A stretch of DNA of 64,000 nucleotides from positions 1 to 64,000 of the forward strand of contig JAQBYJ010000007.1 of the NCBI GenBank assembly GCA_027622555.1, given 5' to 3'. The number at the start of each line of letters is the position of its first letter. The stretch's first letter is position 1. This stretch comes from Verrucomicrobiota bacterium. GTDB lineage: Bacteria > Verrucomicrobiota > Verrucomicrobiia > Opitutales > UBA2995. The notes under the pieces were generated by a model. The model worked only from the letters and a program-made list of their open reading frames with translations, had not been told where the DNA came from and did not search any database. This document shows, in pieces, positions 26,785 to 36,377 of this stretch. A program made the position numbers and the translations under genes.

Positions 26785-28494
26785 TCAGCCCATGGAAAGA
26801 GGTACCCATAACTTCATCGTTGTTCCATTTGGACCTGTCGCTTTTACCTCTATATCTCCCTGGTGGCTTCTGAGGATTCGTTTAACGATGGACAATCCGA
26901 GCCCGGTGCCGCCTGGACGTCCGGTTAGGAAAGAATCGAAGATTTTATTCCTGAAATCTTCCGGAATTCCTGCGCCGGTATCCTCAATCTCTATACATCC
27001 GCAAGCCTGACCGTTTATAATGTCCTTACTACAACGAAATGTGATTTCACCGGTATCGGGAATTGCCTGGGTGGCATTCAGGATCAAGTTTAGGATTACC
27101 TGTTGCAGTTGCCCTTTATTGGCATCCACCACGAGCTGGTCTTCACCGCGGTCAAAATGAATGGTTATTTTACTCTGGATCAACTTAAGCCGGACAAGCT
27201 GCATACTTTCCTCGATCAGCTGTTGTAAATTCCAGTTTGAATGCAGGGTTTCTGAGGTCTTCCCAAAATCGAGCACCTGCTCAACGATGCTTTCCAGTTG
27301 TCCAATCTTTTCACCGATTATCTTGGCATCTTTTTTTCGTTCATCTCCATCTTCAAAATGGAGGTCCAAACTTCCAAACAGGAGCTTGATGACCGTGAGT
27401 GGATTACGGATTTCATGTGCGATTTCCGCCGCCAGGAGCCCCAGAGTAATCAACTTGTCGTTCTTTTGAATATGCTCCTCATTTTCAAACATAAGGAAAT
27501 AAAGCCTCAGGTTTTGAATAGCTACCGCACTGAAACTCGCGAGGGTCGTTAGTATTCGTTTCTCGTCATTGTTTACCCGGTGAACTTTATCCGAGTAGCT
27601 GGCAAGAATACCTATGACCTTCCCCTCCCAAATAATTGGACAGCAAATCATTGAGAGTAGCTTCTCACCGTTTACGATGTCCCAAAAATGTTCATCCTCA
27701 TATTTTCTTAAATCGACTACCTCAACCGGACGCTTCAATTGGATCGCTGCACCAAACGAGGAATTTGCCACCGCGAGTTGGGGTAGGGGGGCATAGTCGC
27801 GTGAGTTGCCTTTGATCGAATGAATTTTCAGCGCATCCTCTTCCGGGTTCAAGGTCAGGAGCATCGATAAGCGACAACGCATTATTTTATGCGTTTCGCC
27901 ATTAATTGTCTCCAGGAGCTCATCCAAATCCATCTTGGAAACCAAATCCTGGCCCATGGATATGAGTGCCTCCAATTGTTCAGATCTGTTTTTCAGTGTT
28001 TGGATCAACCATATCTGGCTAACTATCTGGGTCGTTTCTTTGGCTATGATTTCCAGGCTTCGCTCTGTTTGTTTTGAGAAAGCATTTTTTCTATCTGAAT
28101 CAATAGAAATAACCCCGATCACTTGGCCATGTTCTTCCATCGGGCAAGCCAACTCACTTTTTACCTGGTCGGACAATTTAAAATACCTGGGTTCATTTTC
28201 TATATCGTCTACCCGCAAGGATTTCCCATGAAGAGCAACCCAACCGGTTAAGCCTATTCCGATGGGTAGACTGAGGTCTTTGCTATTTTCTGGGAGCCCT
28301 TTGTGCACTTCGATTTCCAGTTCCCGGGTATCGGGGTTGATGAGTGCAATACTGGCCGCAAAGGCTGAAAAAAACTGAATAACCAGCTCCAGAATCGACT
28401 CGAGCGCAATTTGCGGATTATCCGCATCGTGGCCAATTACTCGAATCCTGTATAATAGATCTATAAGCGCATCGCGCTCGTTCGTTTTGCTCAT
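26785..28494 (-). CDS. Cytoplasmic histidine kinase with two GAF domains
   Basis: A 569-residue soluble sensor kinase without membrane segments. GAF domains span about residues 28-160 and 185-335. The HisKA domain carries the phospho-acceptor His360 in AAEIAHEIRNPL, and the ATPase domain has NLILNATQAI (N box), DTGAGIP and GGTGLGLSI. The last part resembles NtrB/AtoS-type kinases. It starts two bases after the glnD stop, so the two genes are almost certainly co-transcribed, which suggests a nitrogen-related intracellular signal. No response regulator is adjacent. The ligand of the GAF domains is unknown. Confidence 0.9.
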   Translation of the reverse strand: MSKTNERDALIDLLYRIRVIGHDADNPQIALESILELVIQFFSAFAASIALINPDTRELEIEVHKGLPENSKDLSLPIGIGLTGWVALHGKSLRVDDIENEPRYFKLSDQVKSELACPMEEHGQVIGVISIDSDRKNAFSKQTERSLEIIAKETTQIVSQIWLIQTLKNRSEQLEALISMGQDLVSKMDLDELLETINGETHKIMRCRLSMLLTLNPEEDALKIHSIKGNSRDYAPLPQLAVANSSFGAAIQLKRPVEVVDLRKYEDEHFWDIVNGEKLLSMICCPIIWEGKVIGILASYSDKVHRVNNDEKRILTTLASFSAVAIQNLRLYFLMFENEEHIQKNDKLITLGLLAAEIAHEIRNPLTVIKLLFGSLDLHFEDGDERKKDAKIIGEKIGQLESIVEQVLDFGKTSETLHSNWNLQQLIEESMQLVRLKLIQSKITIHFDRGEDQLVVDANKGQLQQVILNLILNATQAIPDTGEITFRCSKDIINGQACGCIEIEDTGAGIPEDFRNKIFDSFLTGRPGGTGLGLSIVKRILRSHQGDIEVKATGPNGTTMKLWVPLSMG

Positions 28495-28495
28495 T

Positions 28496-31297
28496 CTAGC
28501 CAACCACCTCAAGGTTATCTGAGTCGATAACCTTGGCCAGGCTGTTTTTGAGATCAACTAAATTGCTGTCATCCTTGGTTTCGGTAGTGTCGCGTGAATT
28601 TTCAATGTAGAATGTGTCCACAGCGATATTCCGTTCGGTTGCGATTCGTGCGAAGGTCATATCGTATCCTTGTTCATAGATTTCCTTGCCCAGGAAATAG
28701 AGCAGGCCGATTTTATCGTAGGCTTCAATTTCGACCACTGTTTTTTGCAATTCTGCATCTCGGTAAACGTCGATTGATTGGGGAAATGGGGTGTGCGAAT
28801 GCTTGTCTGATTTAAAGGGCGAAACAGGCTTCTGAGCTTTCGATTTCTCAAGAATCGCTTTGGTAAGGTCATTATTTTTAACCACAGCCAGGTCGAGACA
28901 TTGTTCAAAAGTGTTACGGACTGATTTACTTTGTACGATACCTCCCTTGGCATCACATACATAAAAAGTATCGATTGTTATATTGTCCATGCGATTGATC
29001 GCCTTTGCACTTACAATGTTTAAGCCAGCCAGACTAAAAGATCCAGCAAGGCGGTAAAACAAACCTGCACGGTCCCAGGTAACTGCCGTTACCACTGTGT
29101 GTCCCCTATTGAAATCATCCGTCCAATCAATCACAGGTGCTAAAGCCGCGAGTGATTCAGCTTCGTTAATGCTTATTAGCAACTGGTTAACAAGTTTGAT
29201 ATGGGTTTCGATTTCCTCGACACTATTATGCACGAAGTAACGTTCCGGCAATAGGTTGCAATGTGCGTGGACTTCTTCTTGGGATACATCCTCAATTTGA
29301 CGACTAAGAAGGCTTTCGTAGATCATGGCTTTTTTCTTTTTTAGCTCATTCTCCAGACTTTGTTCGTCTGAATAATGAGCTTTTGTAGCCGCAAACAAAC
29401 GGTGGTGAAGCATGTCCTTGTAGCTGTTCCACAGCGATGAGGAAGTTCCACGTGCATCGCAATAGGTATGAATGAACAGCAGGCTAAGTTGCTTTTGATT
29501 TTCAATTTTTTTGGCAAATGATTGGATGTTTTGCGGGTCATCAATGTCGTGGTGTTGCCAGAATCGAGACATTTCCAAATGATTGCTGATAATAAATAGA
29601 ATTTCTTTGTGTAGCCCGGGATCGATGCCCATTCGATGAAGAATCGGTTTTGAGATTTTCGCACCTATTTTGTCGTGCCCTTTGATTCCGACGCCTTTCC
29701 CTATGTCGTGTAACAAGAGGATGAGATACAGCTCAGCGGGGTCATCCAGATTGTGAAATTCTTCTCGATAAACACGCAATTCCTTAGTGCTCTCCGTCAG
29801 CACCTGGTCCAGCTGTTTGATGGTATTCAACACATGAAAATCGATGGTGTAACGGTGGTAGTATTCGTGTTGGACAAGGCAGGTGAGCTTTTCAAATTCC
29901 GGCATGAATTGGCCCAGCACGCCTATGTCGTGCATCAGGTAAAGGGTTGGGAAAACATTGCCCAATTCCGACAAAATGGATCGAAACGTTTCGTTTGCCT
30001 CTATGGAATTAATGACAGAGTCGTCGACCAAATGCAAAGATTTCGAAATGAGGTTACGAAGATTAAAGTCTAATTCCAGGTTCAACTGCTGGCAGTGTCT
30101 GAATACACGGATAAGGCGTATCGGATCATCTTTGAACACATTGCGATTTTCCTGCGTAAGCTCTTTTCCTCGAACCATGAAACCGTCCATGAGACGAGGC
30201 CTCTCCATGCGTCTGGATTTAAGAACTTCCCGGAACGAAATACTACTCCGTTCAGGTTCTACTATAGCCAGACGTTGTTCCAAAAGTACGGAAAGTTTAT
30301 AAATATTCTGCGCATGTTTATAGTAGTCGCGCATAAATGCTTCCACCTGTTTCAAAGGATCTTCTTGTGGATAGTTGAAGGTTTTTGCAGTTTCATACTG
30401 CAATTCGAACGTCAATAGATCCGTCACTCGTCCACTCTGAAAATGAACCTCATTACGCGTGCGAAGAAGAAAATCGTAGGCCTTCTTCAGTTTGCTTTTT
30501 TCCTCCTTGGACAAATACCCATGCTCGACCATCTCCTTTAACTTCGAGGATCCCAGTTTAATTTGGCTCATCCATAAAAGGCTCTGGTAGTCTCGGAGAC
30601 CACCCACTCCATTTTTGATGTCAGGCTCCTGAATGAGAACCGTATCCCCATATTTTATTCGGCGATCTTTCTGATCCCGAAGACGGTCCACTATATAGTG
30701 CTGAACTTGTTTTTCGCAAAAATGTTTGAACGCTTTTTCAAATATTTCGTACAGGCTTTCGGAGCCAGCCACTAATCTTGACTCCAACATGGCGTTTTTT
30801 GACAACACGTCTGAGCTCGCTTCTTCCATGGCTTGTTTTATGGTCCGGGTCGAGTGTCCAACCTTAAACCCCAGGTCCCACAACATGTAGAGTATCTGCT
30901 CCGTGAATATTTTTTGGAATTTCGGGAGTATTTTTTCTCGTACCTTTTCCGGGTAAAGGAACATAATATCCACATCGCTATATGGGCACATTTCCGCTCG
31001 ACCATAACCTCCCAGGGCGAGAATCCCAATAGGAAATGGCAACTTGCCGTTCTCGGCCTCAAACGCTGACAAGTCGTAATCGAACAGGTGCTGCAGCAAT
31101 TGATCGATGGTATTTGACCGGGCAGACACAACTTTCATTCCCGAACTTTGGGATATATGCAGTTCCCTCAGTTTACGGTCTTCTTGTCCCAGCCAGAGTT
31201 TATAGGTTTCCAAACGTGTATCACGAGGTGTATTTTCAGGTACCTGTAATTTTACCGTTTTGGCCTTAGGATTTTGAATTTCCGCTGATTTGGACAT
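28496..31297 (-). CDS. glnD: PII uridylyltransferase/uridylyl-removing enzyme GlnD
   Basis: A 933-residue bifunctional nitrogen sensor that adds UMP to and removes it from PII proteins according to glutamine level. It has a nucleotidyltransferase domain (LGGYGRAEMCPYSDVDIMF, about residues 95-113), an HD phosphohydrolase domain (LLLHDIGKGVGIKGHD, about 520-535), and two C-terminal ACT domains (WDRAGLFYRLAGSFSLAGLN and YDKIGLLYFLGKEIYEQGY). The ATG at 31297 is preferred to the TTG two codons earlier. No glnB or glnA lies in the window. A GAF histidine kinase follows two bases later in the same operon. Confidence 0.95.
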   Translation of the reverse strand: MSKSAEIQNPKAKTVKLQVPENTPRDTRLETYKLWLGQEDRKLRELHISQSSGMKVVSARSNTIDQLLQHLFDYDLSAFEAENGKLPFPIGILALGGYGRAEMCPYSDVDIMFLYPEKVREKILPKFQKIFTEQILYMLWDLGFKVGHSTRTIKQAMEEASSDVLSKNAMLESRLVAGSESLYEIFEKAFKHFCEKQVQHYIVDRLRDQKDRRIKYGDTVLIQEPDIKNGVGGLRDYQSLLWMSQIKLGSSKLKEMVEHGYLSKEEKSKLKKAYDFLLRTRNEVHFQSGRVTDLLTFELQYETAKTFNYPQEDPLKQVEAFMRDYYKHAQNIYKLSVLLEQRLAIVEPERSSISFREVLKSRRMERPRLMDGFMVRGKELTQENRNVFKDDPIRLIRVFRHCQQLNLELDFNLRNLISKSLHLVDDSVINSIEANETFRSILSELGNVFPTLYLMHDIGVLGQFMPEFEKLTCLVQHEYYHRYTIDFHVLNTIKQLDQVLTESTKELRVYREEFHNLDDPAELYLILLLHDIGKGVGIKGHDKIGAKISKPILHRMGIDPGLHKEILFIISNHLEMSRFWQHHDIDDPQNIQSFAKKIENQKQLSLLFIHTYCDARGTSSSLWNSYKDMLHHRLFAATKAHYSDEQSLENELKKKKAMIYESLLSRQIEDVSQEEVHAHCNLLPERYFVHNSVEEIETHIKLVNQLLISINEAESLAALAPVIDWTDDFNRGHTVVTAVTWDRAGLFYRLAGSFSLAGLNIVSAKAINRMDNITIDTFYVCDAKGGIVQSKSVRNTFEQCLDLAVVKNNDLTKAILEKSKAQKPVSPFKSDKHSHTPFPQSIDVYRDAELQKTVVEIEAYDKIGLLYFLGKEIYEQGYDMTFARIATERNIAVDTFYIENSRDTTETKDDSNLVDLKNSLAKVIDSDNLEVVG

Positions 31298-31441
31298 TTG
31301 CAATGAATGAAGGGTGTACGATCACGCCTCTCAAGCGCAAGAATCTTGTACTATTTGACGATTCGGCAAACCGCTTGACTTGCCGCAGGCTATGAGAAAC
31401 CGTCTGGCACATTCACCCAATAATCAAACCACATTTTTATT

Positions 31442-31750
31442 ATGGCAGGCGTAGGAAAACTTCTCAAACAGGCTCAGAAAATGCAGAAAAAGATCGAAGC
31501 TTTGGAAGCCGAACAGGCTACTCAAACGCTTGATATTTCCAGCGGTGGCGGGGCCATCCAGATAACCATTACCATTTCGGGAGATATTAAAGGAATTCAG
31601 TTGGACGAGGATTTCCTTAAAGAGGATAGGTCTTTTGTTGAGGAAACTTTGGTCACCGGCGTTCAGGACGCAATTGTAGCCGCCCGCAAAGCCAAAGAAG
31701 AAGCAATGGGTGAGATCACGGCTGGTCTGCAAATGCCTGGCCTGATGTAG
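31442..31750 (+). CDS. ybaB: YbaB/EbfC nucleoid-associated protein
   Basis: A 102-residue YbaB-family protein that binds DNA as a dimer. It has the typical helical N terminus (GKLLKQAQKMQKKIEALE), a central beta region with GDIKGIQLDEDFL, and a Met-rich end (GLQMPGLM). It stands 16 bases before recR, the common ybaB-recR arrangement; dnaX, often upstream, is absent here, and a 138-base spacer separates it from divergent glnD. Confidence 0.94.
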   Translation: MAGVGKLLKQAQKMQKKIEALEAEQATQTLDISSGGGAIQITITISGDIKGIQLDEDFLKEDRSFVEETLVTGVQDAIVAARKAKEEAMGEITAGLQMPGLM

Positions 31751-31766
31751 ATTCTATTCTGTCCCT

Positions 31767-32366
31767 ATGACCCCATCCTTTGATCACCTGGTAAAACAAC
31801 TAAAGAAACTGCCAGGGCTCGGATTTCGTTCGGCCGAACGCATCGCTCTTCATGTTCTCGTTGAGCAACCTGAAAACATGAGCGGATTGGTGGAAGCGCT
31901 TTCCCATGCGGCTAGTCATGTTACTCGCTGTGAACGTTGCGGCAATCTGGCTGAAGAACCGCTTTGCAATATCTGTCAGGACGATCGAAGGGATGATTCT
32001 GTGTTGTGTGTTGTCGAGCAAGTGCCCGACCTGTTAGCAATCGAAGGCTCTGGTTCTTTTCGTGGTGCCTATCATGTGCTTCACGGGAAACTGTCGCCCA
32101 TTAAGGGGATAGGTCCCGACAAACTCAATTTTGCCGCTTTGGAAAAACGCCTCGCCGAAGGAACCTGCAGCGAAATGGTGCTGGCCCTTTCCAACGACAT
32201 GGAAGGCGAAGCAACCTGCCACTACATTGTTGAAATCATAGTGGGTGATCTACCAGTAAAAGTAAGCCGGATTGGTTTCGGTCTCCCCAGTGGTGGGGGT
32301 ATTCTTTACGCTGATCAGATTACCCTAAGATCGGCCATGGATGGTCGCAGAATCTACGACAGTTAA
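31767..32366 (+). CDS. recR: Recombination mediator protein RecR
   Basis: A 199-residue protein of the RecFOR pathway, which loads RecA onto gapped DNA. It shows a helix-hairpin-helix at the N terminus (LKKLPGLGFRSAERIALH), a zinc finger (CERCGNLAEEPLCNICQD, about residues 54-71) and a Toprim domain (VLCVVEQVPDLLAIE onward), ending with the Walker-like GFGLPSGGGILYAD. Length is standard. Co-transcribed with ybaB. Confidence 0.97.
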   Translation: MTPSFDHLVKQLKKLPGLGFRSAERIALHVLVEQPENMSGLVEALSHAASHVTRCERCGNLAEEPLCNICQDDRRDDSVLCVVEQVPDLLAIEGSGSFRGAYHVLHGKLSPIKGIGPDKLNFAALEKRLAEGTCSEMVLALSNDMEGEATCHYIVEIIVGDLPVKVSRIGFGLPSGGGILYADQITLRSAMDGRRIYDS

Positions 32367-32422
32367 AGTTTGAGCAGGCGTATTTGACCAATTTTCAACC
32401 TGGCCAGATTCCCATAGCAGGA

Positions 32423-32468
32423 GCCAGCTTGTATTCCTTGAGCTTGTCGAAGTGGCTGGCGATTTTTT
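32423..32468 (+). terminator. Possible terminator after recR
   Basis: A short GCCAGC/GCTGGC stem encloses a 26-base loop containing the common repeat fragment CCTTGAGCTTGTCGAAG, and a GATTTTTTG run follows. The large loop makes this weak. Confidence 0.3.
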
Positions 32469-32486
32469 GCGTTTGACGCATACCGT

Positions 32487-32708
32487 CTAAGCCTTCTCTC
32501 TCTTCGCCTGCGTTCCTGCGTACTCCGCCACATAGTAAGGGACACAATAGGTTAGCAGTAACTTAGGCACCTGAATTTCGCTCCATGCTCCACTCAATAA
32601 CGCGTCTCCCTGGTTAATAAGATTCAAGAAGGTCCCCACCACAATCGCCGCTTTCAGCCCGTTCGTTTGAATGGTGTTAGAAGACGCTGTCTGAATCCAT
32701 GTACTCAT
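32487..32708 (-). CDS. Small membrane protein resembling NrtS nitrate/nitrite transporter
   Basis: A 73-residue protein with two hydrophobic helices: about residues 18-38 with VVGTFLNLINQGDALL, and about 49-65 with LLLTYCVPYYVAEYA. The NLINQGD motif in helix one and the LLTYxVPY pattern in helix two resemble the NrtS family, tiny nitrate/nitrite transporters first described in cyanobacteria. The ATG at 32708 is preferred; the frame is open 12 codons upstream. It is divergent from the M16 protease gene. The assignment is by motif resemblance only. Confidence 0.6.
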   Translation of the reverse strand: MSTWIQTASSNTIQTNGLKAAIVVGTFLNLINQGDALLSGAWSEIQVPKLLLTYCVPYYVAEYAGTQAKREKA

Positions 32709-32789
32709 TTTATGCAGACTTGCACTGCAACCTTTGCTTGGCAAACCTGTCTTCTGCTTGGCCCTGATTTAACCCAGCGTTCACTTACT

Positions 32790-35684
32790 ATGAGATCCTT
32801 TTTAATTTTCGCCACTTTCCTTCTTAGTAGCCTGTCACTTTCCGCCGGTTACAAGCTTGTCCAGCCGCCCCTGCCCAACGACCTGATGCAGGTGCACATT
32901 TTCGAGTTGGATAATGGCCTCAAAGTGTACCTGAGTGAAAATCACGAAGAACCTAAATTTTTTGCGGAAGTTTCCGTACGAGTGGGCGGAGCAAATGATC
33001 CTGAAACTAACACCGGTCTGGCTCACTACCTTGAACATTTGCTCTTCAAGGGAAACACCAAGCTCGGCACCCTCGATTGGGAAAAAGAGAAGGTGCATAT
33101 CGAGCGAATTACCGAGCTTTATGAAAAGCGATTTCTCGAAACCGATGCTGAGAAACGTGCATCTTTATTTGATGAGATTGTAGCAGAATCCTCCAAAGCT
33201 TCTGAGTATGCAGTCCCCAATGAGTTGGACCGAATCGTAAAGCAGCTCGGTCTTACCGGTATGAACGCGGGGACCAGCAATGATTACACCGTTTATTACA
33301 TGGAGCTACCATCCAATCGACTTGAGCAATGGGCGTCGCTTGAAGCCAACCGGTTTATAGATCCTGTGTTCCGGCTGTTTCTTCCTGAGCTGGAAATTGT
33401 GTATGAGGAAAAAAACCGTTCCATGGATAACAAGGGACGAATCATTCAGGAGGAGATTTTCAGTCTTCGGTATGGGGATCATCCTTACGGATCCCAGACG
33501 GTGCTTGGACATGTTGAACATTTAAAAAACCCTTCCATTCAAGCCATCCACGATTTTTTCAATACCTATTACGTAGCCAACAATATGGCCCTCTGTCTTT
33601 CCGGCGACTTTGAGATCGAAGCCACCATCGAGTTAATCGATAAACATTTTTCTTCCTGGAAGTCTGGAGAAATACCTGGGTTCAAATTTGGAAATGCTCA
33701 ACCCATTACTGAAGGAAAGACCTCTGAAGTTTTTTATCCCGGAGAAGAGGAAGTCTATATTGCGTTTTCCACCCAGCCTCTCGGACACAACGATGTCGAG
33801 GCCTTAAAGTTGATCGATATGATTTTGGACAATGCCAACGCCGGATTAATCAACTTAAACCTGAATCAGCAGCAGAAGGTTTTGAACGCTGGGTCGTTCC
33901 CGTACCTTCGAAAATTTGCCGGAACCCAATACATGTACGGTTCGCCCAAGGAAGGCCAAATCCTGGAAGAAGTGGAAGCGCTTTTACTCGATCAACTCGC
34001 TATTATTAAAAGAGGAGAGTTTGGCGATTGGCTTATTCCTGCGATTGTCGCCGATTTCAAAAAGTCCGAGAAACTCGGCCTCGAGTCGAATCAGGCTCGG
34101 GCAAGCATGATGGCATCTGCCTATAACACACATGCAAGTTGGGAATATATAGTTACCGAGATCAATCGTTTGGATGCATTGAGCAAAGAAGATGTCATCG
34201 CCGTGGCTAATAAATATTTTAATGGCCCGCACGTAGCTGTTTATCGCCGTAATGGAGAGTTTGAGCCGCCGAAGGTGGATAAGCCCGAATTCGAAAAACC
34301 GGACATGTCAGGATTTGCGTCTTCCGAGTATGGTGAAGAAATTCTTAAACTGCAGGCTAAACCTATTGAGCCGGATTTTGTGACCGAAGGTAAAGATTAC
34401 CAGATCGTCGAAATTCGTGACGGTGTTCGTTTATTCTATACCAGGAATCCTGTAAACGATCTGTTCTCCCTTACCATGAGTTTCGATTTTGGTCGTCGGG
34501 AAAATGAAAAACTCGTGGCGGCCAGTTTGCTATTGGACAAAGCCGGGACACAGGATCTGTCACCAGACGCGCTGAAACAAGCCTGGTACGCCCAAGGCTC
34601 AGATTTTTCATTCGGCGTAGATGACCACAGCTCTTCTTTTTCCATAAGCGGATTGGATGAAAATTTTGATAGCACGTTCAAGCTTATGCTGGAGTTCATT
34701 CGCCATCCGGTATCGAGTCAGGAGGTATTGGATACGCTGAAAGAGATCATCTTAAAGCAACGTAAAGATGCGAAAGAAGATATTCAGTCACTTTTCCTGG
34801 CGCTCAGAAATTACAACCGCTATGGAGATCAGTCACCATTTCTAACCAGAATGAGTGCTGAAGGCATATTGGCATTGAAGGTTGATGATCTTTTGGGTGA
34901 AGTAAGTTCTTTGGCTGGCTTTAAACACGATTACTTCTATGTAGGTTCGCTTCCTATTGAACAAGTGAAAGCTAAAATTGCATCCGCAACTGACCCGGAG
35001 GCAAAACTGAATGACGCTTTGCCTTATGCGGTGGAAGACATTCGGGAACCTGCCGAAACAGAGATCCTTTTCTTCGATTGGGAGACCGCACAGGCTCAGG
35101 TTAGAATTGAATTCGCTGATGGCTTATACTCCGACGAAAACGAGCTCGGTATTGAACTCTACAACGACTACTTCGGTGGCGGCATGTCCAGTATTGTTTT
35201 TCAGGAACTACGCGAAGCACGCGCATTGGCCTATTCAGTCGGTGCCCGTTACCTTCAACCGTCCAATCGCAAAAACGAAAACCTTATGTTGGGAGCCATC
35301 GGTACCCAGCCCGACAAGGCTGTCGAAGCTTTAGAGGTATTTTTGGACCTCTTTGATAATCTCCCCGAGTCCGAGGGTCGTTTTGCCAACACACTTGGGT
35401 CATTACAAAATCAGTACCGGGTAGGGAAACTGAAATTCCGTGAAATTCCTGGTGCCGTTAAATCCTGGGAGCTTTTAGGCTTTGAATCGGACCCGCGACC
35501 TGAACGATATGCCAGGCTTGCAGAGGCATCGTTCGATGAACTGAAAACCTTCCACGAATCAAGTATCGCAGGTCGAACGAAACTCATTTCCATCGTCGGA
35601 CCGCGTGATCGACTCGATCTCGATAGCATAGCGAAACTCGGTAAGATCAGGGAGGTCTCCGTTGAAGACCTGTTTCTTGATTAA
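32790..35684 (+). CDS. M16-family zinc metallopeptidase (insulinase/pitrilysin type)
   Basis: A 964-residue exported protease. A signal peptide (residues 1-19) is followed by the active N-terminal half with the inverted zinc motif H79-YLE-H83 and, further on, VYEEKNRSMDN, which supplies the third ligand region. The C-terminal half repeats the fold without the zinc motif, as in pitrilysin and insulysin. It probably degrades peptides in the periplasm. The open frame begins at 32667, but the ATG at 32790 gives a proper signal peptide. It lies 69 bases before a HAD phosphatase. Confidence 0.92.
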   Translation: MRSFLIFATFLLSSLSLSAGYKLVQPPLPNDLMQVHIFELDNGLKVYLSENHEEPKFFAEVSVRVGGANDPETNTGLAHYLEHLLFKGNTKLGTLDWEKEKVHIERITELYEKRFLETDAEKRASLFDEIVAESSKASEYAVPNELDRIVKQLGLTGMNAGTSNDYTVYYMELPSNRLEQWASLEANRFIDPVFRLFLPELEIVYEEKNRSMDNKGRIIQEEIFSLRYGDHPYGSQTVLGHVEHLKNPSIQAIHDFFNTYYVANNMALCLSGDFEIEATIELIDKHFSSWKSGEIPGFKFGNAQPITEGKTSEVFYPGEEEVYIAFSTQPLGHNDVEALKLIDMILDNANAGLINLNLNQQQKVLNAGSFPYLRKFAGTQYMYGSPKEGQILEEVEALLLDQLAIIKRGEFGDWLIPAIVADFKKSEKLGLESNQARASMMASAYNTHASWEYIVTEINRLDALSKEDVIAVANKYFNGPHVAVYRRNGEFEPPKVDKPEFEKPDMSGFASSEYGEEILKLQAKPIEPDFVTEGKDYQIVEIRDGVRLFYTRNPVNDLFSLTMSFDFGRRENEKLVAASLLLDKAGTQDLSPDALKQAWYAQGSDFSFGVDDHSSSFSISGLDENFDSTFKLMLEFIRHPVSSQEVLDTLKEIILKQRKDAKEDIQSLFLALRNYNRYGDQSPFLTRMSAEGILALKVDDLLGEVSSLAGFKHDYFYVGSLPIEQVKAKIASATDPEAKLNDALPYAVEDIREPAETEILFFDWETAQAQVRIEFADGLYSDENELGIELYNDYFGGGMSSIVFQELREARALAYSVGARYLQPSNRKNENLMLGAIGTQPDKAVEALEVFLDLFDNLPESEGRFANTLGSLQNQYRVGKLKFREIPGAVKSWELLGFESDPRPERYARLAEASFDELKTFHESSIAGRTKLISIVGPRDRLDLDSIAKLGKIREVSVEDLFLD

Positions 35685-35753
35685 ATCATTGTTGGTTCTT
35701 TTCCCAATTCCGTATTGCCCTGACCAACGGTTTCCCTTTCTCTCCCGGTCCTT

Positions 35754-36362
35754 ATGAAATTGGACATTCCTGAAGGATCTTTTGACGCTTATATTTTCGA
35801 TTGTGATGGCACCCTGGCCGATTCTATGCCCGTGCACTTTGCTGCATTCTTAAAAACCTTTAAGCATCTGGGAATCGAAGTAGATCTTAGCGAAGAGCTG
35901 TACTACGGCCTGGCTGGTGTTCCCATTCATGAATTTGTCGCGCGACTAAACCATCAATTTAATACCTCGATCGATAGTCATCAGGTCGATGAGTGGAAAA
36001 ACAAGTATTACCGGGAATCCCTGGACGAGATAAAACCGGTTCAACCTGTAGTTGATCTATTAAAATCCAAGGTGGGGATGCTCCCCATCGCTGTAGCCTC
36101 CGGAGGGACTCTCCATTGTGTAAGCCACACACTCAAAACAATCGGTGTGGCAGATCTTGTAGATGCACTTGTCACCGCTGAGGACGTCCAAAACGGAAAA
36201 CCGGCGCCTGATATTTTTCTTAAAGCCGCCGAGCTCCTAAAAGTGGATCCAACCAAATGCCTGGTATTTGAAGATGCCGCGCTCGGTATCCAGGCCGCCC
36301 ACGCAGCGGGAATGCAAGCGGTCCATGTGGAGACTCATCCGTACGCCAAGCAAATGGGTTGA
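35754..36362 (+). CDS. HAD-family phosphatase (beta-phosphoglucomutase/YqaB-like)
   Basis: A 202-residue cytoplasmic HAD subfamily IA hydrolase. The nucleophile motif is FDCDGTLADS (Asp16, Asp18), motif II is VASGG, and motifs III/IV are GKPAPDIFLKAA and VFEDAALGIQAAHAAGM. The overall pattern fits the small sugar-phosphate phosphatases such as YqaB (fructose-1-phosphate) and beta-phosphoglucomutase. The exact substrate cannot be told. It converges with the rhomboid gene 15 bases away. Confidence 0.88.
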   Translation: MKLDIPEGSFDAYIFDCDGTLADSMPVHFAAFLKTFKHLGIEVDLSEELYYGLAGVPIHEFVARLNHQFNTSIDSHQVDEWKNKYYRESLDEIKPVQPVVDLLKSKVGMLPIAVASGGTLHCVSHTLKTIGVADLVDALVTAEDVQNGKPAPDIFLKAAELLKVDPTKCLVFEDAALGIQAAHAAGMQAVHVETHPYAKQMG

Positions 36363-36377
36363 AGTGTTGGTGGAAAA

